The notes: a model not told the origin generated them from the sequence alone. A DNA stretch of 64,000 nt from Streptomyces finlayi (GCF_014216315.1 NZ_CP045702.1:62001-126000); one strand, 5' to 3'; counted from the first letter of the stretch, positions 17,738 through 26,592 are shown. A program made the numbers and translations.

Positions 17738-19002
17738 CCACCCACGCCACCGGCGGGACCAGCCCCGGCATACGGCTCGGCCTGCGGGCCAACCTCGCCC
17801 AGTTCAGCCTGCTCGTCGTGGTCAACGCCCTGGTCGGTGGCATGCTCGGCCAGGAGCGCACCGTCCTGCCGCTGCTGGCCGACGACGTCTTCCACCTGTC
17901 CGCGTACACCGCGGCCATGACCTACATCCTGGCCTTCGGAGCCACCAAGGCCGTCACCAACTTCTTCGCCGGCACCTGGTCCGACCGCTTCGGCCGCAAG
18001 CCGGTCCTGATCGCCGGCTGGCTGATCGCCCTGCCGGTGCCCGCCATGCTCGCCTGGGGCCCGTCGTGGGGCTGGATTATCGCCGCCAACGTCCTGCTCG
18101 GTATGAACCAGGGCCTGACCTGGTCCACCACGGTCATCATGAAGATCGACCTGGCCGGCCCGGAGCGTCGCGGTCTCGCCATGGGCTTCAACGAGGCCGC
18201 CGGGTACGTCGCCGTCGCCGCCACCGCCATGGCCACGGGCGCCATCGCCGAGCACGCCGGGCTGCGACCCGAACCCTTCCTGCTCGGCGCCGCCTACGTC
18301 ATCCTGGCACTGGGCCTGTCCACCTTCGCGGTCCGCGAGACCCGCGACCATGCCCGCTTCGAAGCAGCCCGCCACGTCAGCCCCGCCGGCAGCGAGCACG
18401 ACGGGGAACTGAGCACCGGCCAGGTCGCCCGCCTCACCAGTCTTCGCGACAAGGCGCTGTCCGCCGCCAGCCAGGCCGGCATGGTCAACAACCTCAACGA
18501 TGCTCTCGCCTGGGGCATCTTCCCCCTCCTCTTCGCCGCCCACGGCCTGTCCATCGCGCAGATCGGCATCCTCGCCGCCCTGTACCCGGCCGTCTGGGGC
18601 GCGGGGCAGATGCTCACCGGCTGGTGGTCCGACCGCATCGGCCGCAAACACCTGATCACCGCCGGGATGCTGCTGCAGGCCGCCGCTATCGCTCTCGTCG
18701 CCGCCGGCACCACCTTCGGTGTCTGGGCCACCGCCCAAGTCCTCCTCGGCCTCGGCACCGCGCTGGTCTACCCCACCCTGCTCGCCGTCATCGGCGATGT
18801 CGCCCACCCCGCCTGGCGCGCCCGCGCCGTCGGCGTCTACCGCCTCTGGCGTGACGGCGGCTTCGCCGTCGGAGCCCTCCTCGCCGGAGCTCTCGCCGAC
18901 GCCTACAGCCTGACCACCGCCATCTGGGCCATCGCCGCCCTCACCGCCGCGTCCGGTCTGGTGGTGGCGGTGCGGATGTACGAGACACATCCCCGCACCT
19001 GA
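17734..19002 (+). CDS. MFS transporter coupled to the persulfide dioxygenase gene
   Basis: The 422-residue protein has about twelve hydrophobic segments and the major facilitator loop signatures GTWSDRFGRKPVLIAGW (about 80) and GWWSDRIGRKHLITAG (about 295). The GTG start overlaps the stop of the upstream gene in GTGA (17734-17737), with GGAGGAG just before it, so the two are co-translated. The context suggests export or import of a sulfur compound such as sulfite, thiosulfate or an organic sulfur donor. The sequence alone does not fix the substrate. Confidence 0.9.
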   Translation: MTTHATGGTSPGIRLGLRANLAQFSLLVVVNALVGGMLGQERTVLPLLADDVFHLSAYTAAMTYILAFGATKAVTNFFAGTWSDRFGRKPVLIAGWLIALPVPAMLAWGPSWGWIIAANVLLGMNQGLTWSTTVIMKIDLAGPERRGLAMGFNEAAGYVAVAATAMATGAIAEHAGLRPEPFLLGAAYVILALGLSTFAVRETRDHARFEAARHVSPAGSEHDGELSTGQVARLTSLRDKALSAASQAGMVNNLNDALAWGIFPLLFAAHGLSIAQIGILAALYPAVWGAGQMLTGWWSDRIGRKHLITAGMLLQAAAIALVAAGTTFGVWATAQVLLGLGTALVYPTLLAVIGDVAHPAWRARAVGVYRLWRDGGFAVGALLAGALADAYSLTTAIWAIAALTAASGLVVAVRMYETHPRT

Positions 19003-19162
19003 CCGTGTCGGCCAGGGGGCCGTGTACCGCGTCCCGGAGCCGTGCCTGCAACCGGCTTGCCCGAACCATCGATCCCCCATCGCCGGTGCATCCAGGTCTG
19101 CCCGGCAGAGCAGGCCCTGTCATCCAGTTGGTTCTGCTGGAAATGCGCCATGGCGTGCCTGT

Positions 19163-19400
19163 TCAGCGGTGGAGAAGAGTCCGGAGGGCCTTGGCGATGT
19201 CGGCGGGAGCCTCTTCGGCCATGAAGTGCCCGCAGGCGACCGTGTCGTGGTGCAGCCCGGTGGCCCAGGACGCCCACCGGGCGGCGGCGTCTAATCCGAG
19301 GGCCGTGCCCCAGTCCCTGCTGGAGCACCGTGGGGGGCATGTTCAGCTGATTGCCGGCCGCCCCGGTCCACCTGATCGTGCTCGACGTCAATTCCGGCGG
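19163..19400 (-). pseudogene. C-terminal remnant of an alpha/beta hydrolase (haloacetate dehalogenase-like)
   Basis: One frame reads WASWATGLHHDTVACGHFM followed by AEEAPADIAKALRTLLHR and a stop at 19163. This includes the catalytic histidine region GHFMAEEAP of the epoxide hydrolase/haloacetate dehalogenase group. Upstream, another frame reads GAAGNQLNMPPTVLQ, which is the preceding part of the same family, so a frameshift near 19320 separates them. The nucleophile and the rest of the domain are missing. Confidence 0.6.
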
Positions 19401-19402
19401 AA

Positions 19403-19747
19403 GCGCGGTCGGCCTCAATCGCAGAGGCCGGCGAAATGCCCACAGGCTGGCGTGCGACAAGCTCCGCCAACGAAGGCGCTACTGAGACCGATCGGCAACA
19501 GGCGAGGGTATCGGAACACCACGGGGCCACGTGATCATAGGGTTCTCTACGCTCGGTATCCCCAAAGGACGGCCTGGCCGCGCTGCTGTTTTCCCCGTCC
19601 CCACCCGCGGGCCACTGCTCAGCGTAAGTCCCGTGCCTGCGGATTCGTACGTCAGCCGTCGCATCGGGGTCAGGCTTCGGCAGCCCTATCCCCCGGCCGT
19701 ACTCGGCCCCCACGAGACCTTCGATACTGGATCAGCCCCCGCCCCCG
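19403..19747. other. Intergenic stretch with no supported gene
   Basis: Nothing recognisable was found between the hydrolase remnant and the 3' end of the TetR gene. It could contain the deleted remainder's junctions. Confidence 0.35.
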
Positions 19748-20431
19748 CTACGCCTTCCGCGTGGACGTCCAGCCCTGGCGGCGGAGTCTTTCGAAGCCGT
19801 CAAGGAGGAGGTCCAGAGCGAATTCGAACTCGAACTGGTCGTCGCAGCCGCCACCGACCGTGGAGCCCCCTTCGTGTGCGGCCGTCGCGGCCAGTTCCGC
19901 GATGTGCGGGTAGTGCGCCGCCAGGCCGGGGTCCGGCGGGCCGGAAGGGCCCGAGGTGTCGAACAGTTCCTGGCTGAAGCCGAGCAGGCGGCTCCCCATC
20001 GCGTGCATGACGTGGTGCGTGAGGTCGGCGGAGAGACCGCCGTCCCGGAAACTACCGGCCATCGAGTCCAGGTACGCCAGCACGGCCGGGGTGGGGCCGG
20101 TCCGCGACTCGATGACCCGGGCCGCCCAGGGGTGGCGCAACAGGGCCCGCCGGGCCGAGAGGATCCGCCCGCGGACCACGCTCTGCCAGTCGGAGCCCAC
20201 AGCCGGCGGGTCGATCTCGCCGACGACGGTGTCGGCCATGCCGTCGAGCAGCTCCTCCTTGTTGGCCACGTGTTTGTAGAGGGCCATCGGTACGACGTCC
20301 AACTCCTGCGCGAGTCTGCGCATGCTGAGCGCGTCGATGCCGATCGCGTCGGCGAGCGCGACAGCGGCGCGTAGAACGCGGTCCCTGTTCAAGAAGATCC
20401 GTTGCGTGTGCGTGGCTTCCTGCCGGGTCAT
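19748..20431 (-). CDS. TetR-family regulator (TetR_C class)
   Basis: The 227-residue protein has a helix-turn-helix at about 18-65 (VALADAIGIDALSMRRLAQE, then VPMALYKHVANKEELLDGMA). Its C-terminal domain resembles the tetracycline-repressor-like TetR_C type (SADLTHHVMHAMGSRLLGFS). It diverges from a DUF4386 membrane-protein gene, and the intergenic region carries two 15-bp palindromes around a promoter, so it probably represses that gene and itself. Confidence 0.92.
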   Translation of the reverse strand: MTRQEATHTQRIFLNRDRVLRAAVALADAIGIDALSMRRLAQELDVVPMALYKHVANKEELLDGMADTVVGEIDPPAVGSDWQSVVRGRILSARRALLRHPWAARVIESRTGPTPAVLAYLDSMAGSFRDGGLSADLTHHVMHAMGSRLLGFSQELFDTSGPSGPPDPGLAAHYPHIAELAATAAHEGGSTVGGGCDDQFEFEFALDLLLDGFERLRRQGWTSTRKA

Positions 20432-20470
20432 TCCGGTTCGGCCCCTTCCCTCCTCGACAGCGCCCCCTCC

Positions 20471-20523
20471 TTGACGAGTGTACGACGTACACCTATGCTC
20501 GCGGCCAGGTGTACGGCGTACAC
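20471..20523 (+). promoter_or_regulatory. Promoter with two TetR operators
   Basis: TTGACG (20471-20476) and TATGCT (20494-20499) are separated by 17 bp and form a good sigma-70-type promoter pointing at the DUF4386 gene. The palindrome GTGTACGACGTACAC (20478-20492) fills the spacer. GTGTACGGCGTACAC (20509-20523) lies just downstream. The centres are 31 bp apart, about three helical turns. The two differ only at one central base. Confidence 0.85.
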
Positions 20524-20548
20524 CACCATCGAGCGAGGGGCACCGAGA

Positions 20549-21253
20549 ATGAGTCCGGACCGGAGAACCGCGGTGGCCACCGGGTCGCTGTTCCTGCTGA
20601 CCGAGGCCGCCGCGATAGCAGGGGCGGCCCTGTACCGCCCCATGCTGGGCGCGGCGGACGGCCGGCTTGCGCAGGGCGCCGACACGCTGGCGCTTCTTGG
20701 AGTGCTCTGCGAGGTAGTGCTGGTGGTGGCGGTGGCCGGGACCGGGGCGGCGCTGTTCCCTGTCCTGCGGCGCCACGGCGAAGGGCTCGCGCTCGGGTAC
20801 GCCTTCGGGCGGCTGCTCGAGGCGGCCGTCATCGCCTTCGGGATCGTCGCCGTCCTGGCGCTCGTCACCCTGCGGCGGGACGCGGGGGCGGTGGACGGCG
20901 CCGACGCCGCGCTGGCGGCCGTCCACGACTGGACGTTCCTGCTCGGGCCCAACATCGCCCTCGGCATGAACACCGTCCTGCTTGCGTACCTGGCGTACCG
21001 CGCACGCCTCGTGCCGCGCTTCATCGCCGTGCTCGGGCTGGTGGGCGGGCCGCTGATCTGCGCCTCGGCCGTCGCCGTGATGTTCGGGGCCTACGCGCAG
21101 CTCTCCGTGGCGGGGGCGGCCGCCGCGCTCCCGGTGTTCGCCTGGGAGTTGGCGCTGGCCGGGTGGTTGATCATCAGGGAGTTCGGGCCCGGCGCAGGCG
21201 CCGCGGCGCGGGCAGACGAAGAAGTCGCTGATCCGGCAGGTGTCGGTCGCTGA
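20549..21253 (+). CDS. DUF4386-family membrane protein
   Basis: The 234-residue protein has six to seven hydrophobic segments and begins RRTAVATGSLFLLTEAAAIAG, as DUF4386 proteins do; the family has no established function. GAGGGG lies 8 nt before the ATG. It is driven by the double-operator promoter and diverges from the TetR gene, a layout common for inducible membrane or exporter-like proteins. A hairpin follows 13 nt after the stop. Confidence 0.88.
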   Translation: MSPDRRTAVATGSLFLLTEAAAIAGAALYRPMLGAADGRLAQGADTLALLGVLCEVVLVVAVAGTGAALFPVLRRHGEGLALGYAFGRLLEAAVIAFGIVAVLALVTLRRDAGAVDGADAALAAVHDWTFLLGPNIALGMNTVLLAYLAYRARLVPRFIAVLGLVGGPLICASAVAVMFGAYAQLSVAGAAAALPVFAWELALAGWLIIREFGPGAGAAARADEEVADPAGVGR

Positions 21254-21265
21254 GGCCGACCCCAG

Positions 21266-21286
21266 CCTGACGGCGGAGCCGTCAGG
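21266..21286 (+). terminator. Hairpin terminator
   Basis: CCTGACGGC pairs perfectly with GCCGTCAGG around a GGA loop, just after the DUF4386 gene. Confidence 0.75.
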
Positions 21287-21728
21287 AGCGACGCACCAGC
21301 GCTGCCGAGCCACGGGTTATGTGGGTCGGGTGTCGCGGCGACGGCGTTGCGGAGCTGCACGCGAGGACGCGTCCCTTCCGAAGACGACCAGGACGTGACT
21401 GCGGAGCCGCCTCAGGAGAGCCGTGAGCGGCGAGTCGATCCCTCGCGGTCCGTTGGCACGTCGCGTCCTCTCATCACCGATCGTTCGCGTCGGATCCGCC
21501 GGGACCGGAAGCGCCGCCACGGGAGATCGAGGCCACTCCGGTCCTGGGCCGCCCCTTCCGGTCCCCGCACGGACCGCGTCCGCAACCGGCTGGGGCGCGC
21601 GGCTCGCATCATCAACTCCCCGCCCCGACGGGAGTTTCGAACCGCTCCGAGCGCGGCCCACTGCGTAGACGCGAACCTTTCGCTCGCGAACTTGGCCAAC
21701 AGCCCCGGTTGCGCCATCCGTTCTCTCT
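21287..21728. other. 440-bp intergenic stretch, no supported gene
   Basis: It lies between two convergent transcription units. I see no family resemblance in any frame. Confidence 0.45.
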
Positions 21729-22604
21729 TCAGGGTGTGGTCCGGTCCGCTGCCTCTCGGGTGAGGTCGGCGTAGAAGCGGAAGAGGGCCGGGCGGGCTTC
21801 GCCGTGGTCGCTTCCGCGCAGGGCCGCCCAGCATCGGGCGATGAGCTCGCGGGCATGGGTGCCGGGCCAGGGCTGGGGCAGGAGCTGAGGTGGCAGCAGC
21901 GGGTCCGGCTCCATGGCGCGGGTGAGTTCGGCGGCCAACTCAACTGCGATGGTGAGGAGTTCGGACGAGGAGAGTCCGGCAGAGCCGTTGAGCCGGTCGA
22001 GGCGGGGCTGGGCGATGCGAGAGAGACGGTGGTAGCGGTCGGCGACCTCCTGCAGGGGCCACAGGCGGCGGGCAAGTTCGCCAGGCTCTCGCACGTCGCC
22101 CTTGCGTAGATCCGTCGTGGTGAGGAGGGAGAGTTCGCCATGGGCGCCCAGGCGGTGGGCAGCCTCTTCGACATACGGTTCCCAGGCGTTGGCGCAGACG
22201 TACAGTCCGCCCTGGAGCGGGGCGCCGCCGAGGTGGAGGAGCGTCTCGCGCAAGGCGTCCCGGGCCGCGCGCGCCGATTCGGGCACGGCGAAGGCGGCCA
22301 GGTGCCAGACGCCGTCCCAGGGGGCGAGTCCGGCGTCCTGGCGGAATGCGTGCCGCAGAAAGTCGGCGTTGGGAGCCAGAGCGCGTGTGGTGTCTTCGGT
22401 GGCGCGCAGCAGTGCTTTGCGGCCTCGCCCTTCACTGGTGAACCGGTTTTCGGTCACGAGGCGTTTGATGCACAGCCGTACCTGCTGGTCACTCATGCCG
22501 AGCGTCGCGGCGACCGTGTACAGCTCGTCCGCGCCGACCGTGCCGTCCTCACGGATCAGCGCGTGGACGAGCATGCGGGTGGGGATCTCGATGCTGTCGG
22601 TCAT
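21729..22604 (-). CDS. PaaX-family transcriptional regulator
   Basis: The 291-residue protein has the PaaX layout: an N-terminal winged helix (LVHALIREDGTVGADELYT, then MSDQQVRLCIKRLV), a central domain beginning with WDGVWHLAAFAVPESARAARD, and a C-terminal helical domain. PaaX regulators repress catabolic genes and respond to CoA thioesters, but some actinobacterial members control other genes. Its ATG overlaps the stop of the upstream GNAT gene in ATGA, so the two are translated together. A long inverted repeat upstream of the pair may be its operator. Confidence 0.9.
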   Translation of the reverse strand: MTDSIEIPTRMLVHALIREDGTVGADELYTVAATLGMSDQQVRLCIKRLVTENRFTSEGRGRKALLRATEDTTRALAPNADFLRHAFRQDAGLAPWDGVWHLAAFAVPESARAARDALRETLLHLGGAPLQGGLYVCANAWEPYVEEAAHRLGAHGELSLLTTTDLRKGDVREPGELARRLWPLQEVADRYHRLSRIAQPRLDRLNGSAGLSSSELLTIAVELAAELTRAMEPDPLLPPQLLPQPWPGTHARELIARCWAALRGSDHGEARPALFRFYADLTREAADRTTP

Positions 22605-23239
22605 GGCGTGTGCAGTCCCTTCGGCCCATGGGCCTCCACCGGGCGGTGCATGGTGGTCACCGCACCGAATCCCAGCAGCCCGCGCAGACAGGGCGTGTAC
22701 TCGGTCCGTCCGGCCGTGAAGCCGCGTCGCTCGTAGAGGGCTCTGGCGCGTGGGTTGGTGTCGATCACGTCCAGTCTGATGTCCCGGCAGCGCTGCTCCG
22801 CCGCGATGACGGCCACTTCCTCGATGAGCAGGCTGCCGACGCCGCGGCCGCGCACGTCCGGGTCCACGGCGATGCCGTCCATGACGAGCTGCCGGGGGGC
22901 CGGGTGGCGTTCGAACAGGGCGAGGAGCAGGAGTCGGTGCAGTCCCCGTAGGTGTCCGTACGCGCGCAGCACCGCGGAGGCCGATCCTCCCGTGAGGGCC
23001 CGCCCGCCGAGCTGATAGCCGGCGAGGCCGACGAGGCACCCGTCGCGGAGCGCGCATACAGCACGGTCGGCGTTCAGGTGGGCGGCGATGAAGGGAACCG
23101 CCTTGCCCGGCGGGTTCAGCGCGGGGCCGAGTTTGCGACCGAAGGCGTCCCAGTACAGCTCGGCTGCTCGTCGCTCAGCTCCGACCGGAACGCCTCGCTG
23201 GATCATCACCGCTCCTGTGCCCGTCTCGTCCAGCCCCAT
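22601..23239 (-). CDS. GNAT-family N-acetyltransferase
   Basis: The 212-residue protein has the acetyl-CoA-binding signature MDGIAVDPDVRGRGVGSLL (about 125-143) and the family's C-terminal NPRARALYERRGF. The target of acetylation is unknown. GAGAGGGG lies before the ATG at 23239. It is the first gene of a two-gene unit with the PaaX-like regulator. Confidence 0.9.
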   Translation of the reverse strand: MGLDETGTGAVMIQRGVPVGAERRAAELYWDAFGRKLGPALNPPGKAVPFIAAHLNADRAVCALRDGCLVGLAGYQLGGRALTGGSASAVLRAYGHLRGLHRLLLLALFERHPAPRQLVMDGIAVDPDVRGRGVGSLLIEEVAVIAAEQRCRDIRLDVIDTNPRARALYERRGFTAGRTEYTPCLRGLLGFGAVTTMHRPVEAHGPKGLHTP

Positions 23240-23295
23240 GCCGTGCCCCTCTCCTCGCCGCGAACATCGAATTTCGAACCTCGAACCTCGAACTA

Positions 23296-23337
23296 AAACT
23301 ATCACTCCACTCACGATCGTTTTCATAGTGATAGTTT
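23296..23337. promoter_or_regulatory. Inverted repeat between GNAT-PaaX and hydrolase genes
   Basis: AAACTATCACT (23296-23306) and AGTGATAGTTT (23327-23337) are exact complements 20 nt apart, in an unusually AT-rich stretch. The arms also carry the shorter dyad ACTATCACT. The position between divergent units suggests an operator for the PaaX-like protein. Confidence 0.7.
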
Positions 23338-23377
23338 CCGTGCTGTCCACACCCGAAAACGAGGGCGGTCAGATTCC

Positions 23378-24442
23378 ATGTGTCCCAAGATCGAACGCCG
23401 ACGGCGGGGACTCCGCATTGCCGTGTGGTCACTGGTCACGACCCTGATCGTGGCCGCCGGTCCCGTCGGTGTGGTGCTGTGGCAGAACTCCTACGACATG
23501 GACGAGCAGCGGGTCTCGATCCGCCACGGCGGTCACACCCTCAACGGCGTCCTGGCCACCCCCAAGGACGGCCGCAAGCGCCACGGCCTGGTCGTGTACC
23601 TCCACGGCGACGGCCCCGTCGACGCCACCCATGAGGACGGTTACAAACCCATGTGGGAAGCGAACGCCAGGGCCGGGTACGCATCCCTGTCCTGGGACAA
23701 GCCCGGCGTCGCCGGCGCACCTGGCAACTGGCTCGACCAGTCCATGGACGACCGGGCCGACGAGGCGGCCGTCGCCATCGCCTGGGCCAGGGCCCGCCCG
23801 GACATCGACCGCGACCGGATAGGGCTCTGGGGCGCCAGCCAGGCGGGCTGGGTCCTGCCGAAGGTCGCCGCCAGGACACCCGTGAGCTTCGTCATCGCCC
23901 TCTCGCCCGCCATCAACTGGCTCCGGCAGGGCCGCTACAACCTCCTCGCCGAACTGCGTGCCGACGGGGCGTCAAAGGCCCGCACCGAGGCGGAGGTCGC
24001 GAAGAGCGACGCCACCCGCCGGCTGCTGGAACGCCACGCGACCTTCAAGGAGTACGTCAAGGCCACGCGCGGCGACGCGGACACCATGAACGCCGACCGC
24101 TGGGGATTCGTCTCCAGGAACCACACCGCGGACGCCAGGCAAGACCTCCGCGCCCTGCGCGGCGTACCGGTGCTGCTGACCCTCGCAGGCCACGACATCC
24201 ACGTGGACACCGCCGATACGGAGCGCCACTACCGCGAGGTGCTGGACGCCGACGGCACGCTGACGGTCAAGCACTACCCGGACGCCACCCATTCACTGCT
24301 CAAACAGTCCATTGAACAATCCGACTTCAAGACGACGCTCACCGCGCTCTTCTCCCCCCGCTCACTCTTCGCGGATGGGTTCCTGGGCGACCAGCAACAG
24401 TTCCTGAAGGATCTCGGCCGAGGAAGCAACACGACTCCATGA
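23378..24442 (+). CDS. Membrane-anchored alpha/beta hydrolase
   Basis: The 354-residue protein has one N-terminal hydrophobic segment (about 13-34) after a basic stretch, so it is anchored or secreted. The hydrolase domain follows: oxyanion region VVYLHGDGPVD, nucleophile elbow GLWGASQAGW, acid in AGHDIHVD and histidine in DATHSLL. This matches the dienelactone hydrolase/prolyl oligopeptidase-like group. It diverges from the GNAT-PaaX pair across the inverted repeat. The ribosome-binding site (GAGGG) is 12 nt from the ATG. The substrate is unknown. Confidence 0.88.
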   Translation: MCPKIERRRRGLRIAVWSLVTTLIVAAGPVGVVLWQNSYDMDEQRVSIRHGGHTLNGVLATPKDGRKRHGLVVYLHGDGPVDATHEDGYKPMWEANARAGYASLSWDKPGVAGAPGNWLDQSMDDRADEAAVAIAWARARPDIDRDRIGLWGASQAGWVLPKVAARTPVSFVIALSPAINWLRQGRYNLLAELRADGASKARTEAEVAKSDATRRLLERHATFKEYVKATRGDADTMNADRWGFVSRNHTADARQDLRALRGVPVLLTLAGHDIHVDTADTERHYREVLDADGTLTVKHYPDATHSLLKQSIEQSDFKTTLTALFSPRSLFADGFLGDQQQFLKDLGRGSNTTP

Positions 24443-24579
24443 CAGCCCTGTGCGAGAGGTCTTCCTGGGAGAGCGGAGGCAACCGGCCGGTCGCCTGGTA
24501 GCGGCCGCCGTGGCCGCAGTCCAGGTGCTGTCGCCGACCGCTGCTCGTTCACGCAACTTCGCACGATGGGGGATGGGTC

Positions 24580-24857
24580 ATGCCGGATTCTCGACTTCGT
24601 ACCGCGTCAGCGGTCTTCGTGGTGCTCGCGGCGACTGCGGTCGCCGTTCCGCTCGCGTTCTCCGGGACGGCTGCCGCCGCCGGGCCCGCGACGGTGTCGG
24701 GACAGAACGTCGACTTCAACGGGGACGGGGGGCGCACCTGGCGGAACAGAGCGCCCGCGAACTCGGGCCCGCTCGGACCGTCACGTACAAGGGACTGGCA
24801 CACGGCGGCCTGGCTGCGCTGACGTCGGTCGCCTGGCGGGGAGACCGGAAGCTGTAG
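24580..24857 (+). pseudogene. Remnant of a secreted FG-GAP-type protein
   Basis: From the ATG at 24580 the sequence encodes a clear signal peptide (ASAVFVVLAATAVAVPLAF, then AAAAGPA) and the opening of an FG-GAP repeat (VDFNGDG). Family similarity then stops. A different frame (LAEQSARELGPARTVTYKG) reads like the C-terminal end of such a secreted protein and stops at 24857. Most of the gene, several FG-GAP repeats, is missing. Confidence 0.6.
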
Positions 24858-24893
24858 CCTCGCCTTGTTGCAGCGAAAACGGCGTAGGTGCAC

Positions 24894-24991
24894 GGGTGCC
24901 GGGTGCCGGGTGCCGGGTGCCGGGTGCCGGGTGCCGGGTGCCGGGTGCCGGGTGCCGGGTGCCGGGTGCCGGGTGCCGGGTGCCGGGTGCC
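24894..24991. repeat. Fourteen perfect tandem copies of the heptamer GGGTGCC
   Basis: Positions 24894-24991 are 98 bp of uninterrupted GGGTGCC. Four consecutive copies meet the canonical G-quadruplex rule (four G3 tracts with 4-nt loops), so the plus strand could form up to three quadruplexes side by side. It lies between a decayed secreted-protein gene and the 3' end of a TetR remnant and is not part of an intact gene. Confidence 0.97.
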
Positions 24992-25016
24992 GCAAGGACA
25001 TGGTGCGCCAGGTGCC

Positions 25017-25445
25017 CTACCGGCCGGGGGTGCGGTTGAGGATCAGGTTGCCTGCTCTGGCCAGAACCTCAGCTCGGGTTCGGCCCTCATGATGGGCCGC
25101 GAGAAAGTGGTGCCCGATTGCCACACAGAAGGCCATCAGGCTGCGGGCCTCGACCTCGTCAGGATCGGAGCAGAAGGTCCCGATCGCCTTCCGCAGCAGG
25201 TCCATACGCTGGTTGTCCACTCGCCGCAGGCGCTCGGCGACCGTCTCGTCGCGCCGCGCCCAGTTGCGGACCGCCAGGTCGATGGGGAGCAGCCGGTCGC
25301 CGGAGAAGGTGAGCATGCCCGCACGCTGGACCCTGGCCCTCGGGTCACCGCCCTCGCGCTCGACCTGAGCGAGCACCTCGTCGGTGCTCTCCCGCTCCCA
25401 AGCATCGATCCTCCCGTCCACGCCCTGGCCCCTCATTCTCCTCAC
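25017..25445 (-). pseudogene. TetR-family regulator lacking its DNA-binding domain
   Basis: The 142-codon frame reads like a TetR ligand-binding domain (ETVAERLRRVDNQRMDLLRK, then ARSLMAFCVAIGHHFLAAHH). There is no helix-turn-helix at its start, and none was found in the 150 bp upstream in any frame. It is probably a truncated gene. Confidence 0.55.
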
Positions 25446-25591
25446 GGCCCGAACCGATGGAGGACGCGCAGATCGGGCAGCCCCTGGGCAGGGCGTCGGG
25501 TCCTGGCGTACTGGGTACGGGGCCGTACACCCTTCTCCTCCGGCTACCGGCGTGGAGCCTTCGCTTTCAGGCAGGCCGAGCCCACCCCCTG

Positions 25592-26197
25592 TCAGCCGTG
25601 CAGGCCTTCCCGCCGCAGGCCGATAGCCGCCAGGTCGGCGATGACCTGTTCGTCACCTCGACGCCAAGCCGCTGCGAGGCCGCCGGGCGGTGTGGGCAGT
25701 GCCGCGAGCTCATTCGGCGGGCCGGTGAGGACGCGCAGCGCGAGGAGATCCGCGCCGCCCGGTCCGGCGGCGAGTTGCCTGGTGACCGTGCTGCGGCGGA
25801 TCCATCGCAGGCGCGGTGGCAGCCACAGCAGCAGCACGAACACCGTCGGAATGACGATCAGGGCGACCGCGGTCAGTGTCGCCACGTGGCCCACCGTGTC
25901 CTGGAGCGAGCGACCTGCGTCGGCCAGCCCGGCACCGGCATCGGCGGCTGACCTCAGCGGCTTCTTCAACTGATCGCCGACGAAGGGCACCTCCGACGCG
26001 GCGTCGCCCGCGTCGGAGAGTCCGTCGGAGAGGCTGGTGCCGGCGCTTTCCGCCTTGCGGCCCGGCTCGGCCAGTTGCCTGATCGCGTCGCGCACGGCCA
26101 TGGCCAGCTTCACCGCGCCGTAGATCAGGGCTACCGCGACCAGGTCCGCGAGAACCTGTCGGGTCCGACGCGCCGAGGTCTGGGCGTAGAGGTGCAT
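25592..26197 (-). CDS. Membrane protein of unknown function
   Basis: The 201-residue protein has a hydrophobic segment near residues 15-35 (VLADLVAVALIYGAVKLAMA) and another near 105-130 (TLTAVALIVIPTVFVLLLWL). Between them is a glycine-, alanine- and serine-rich region resembling proteins conserved in Streptomyces without assigned function. GGAG 7 nt before the ATG supports the start. It has no obvious operon partner. Confidence 0.8.
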   Translation of the reverse strand: MHLYAQTSARRTRQVLADLVAVALIYGAVKLAMAVRDAIRQLAEPGRKAESAGTSLSDGLSDAGDAASEVPFVGDQLKKPLRSAADAGAGLADAGRSLQDTVGHVATLTAVALIVIPTVFVLLLWLPPRLRWIRRSTVTRQLAAGPGGADLLALRVLTGPPNELAALPTPPGGLAAAWRRGDEQVIADLAAIGLRREGLHG

Positions 26198-26497
26198 GAG
26201 CGTGCTCCTTCTCCGGTACGGCATCGAGGGTTGGCGGCTGACCGTACAACTATCCCGATCGGGAGGCGGCAGCGGGAGGGCGGGCCGCCGTGTGCACCAT
26301 CGGCCCTGGGCCTCACGCAGTCGTCTCATTCGGCTCGTCGGCCTGCCTGTCGTGGCGAGAGTTCGCCGACGCAGGGTCCACTCTCGCCTCCTGACGCTTT
26401 GTCCCCTCACTAGAGAAAGTTGTGATCCTTTACGTCGAAAGACTTCCTGGCCGACGAAAAAGCCATTACCTTCCTGACCTGTACCGGACAACAAAGC

Positions 26498-26509
26498 CCG
26501 GGTACCCGG
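26498..26509. promoter_or_regulatory. Palindrome upstream of the sugar dehydrogenase gene
   Basis: CCGGGTACCCGG is a perfect 12-bp palindrome 84 bp before the start codon. An AT-richer stretch with TCGAAAGACTTCC lies at about 26438-26450. Either could be a regulator site. Confidence 0.3.
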
Positions 26510-26592
26510 ATCCTCCCCCGCCGGGCAGCCCGTGCTCCCGGCGCGACGGCGCGCGCCTGTGCTTGACCCCCCACCCCGTTGCCACACGGAGG

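Noticed and set aside
24894..24991. Tandem repeat considered as a CRISPR array.
   Set aside because: The repeats are 7 bp and contiguous with no spacers, and no cas genes are nearby.
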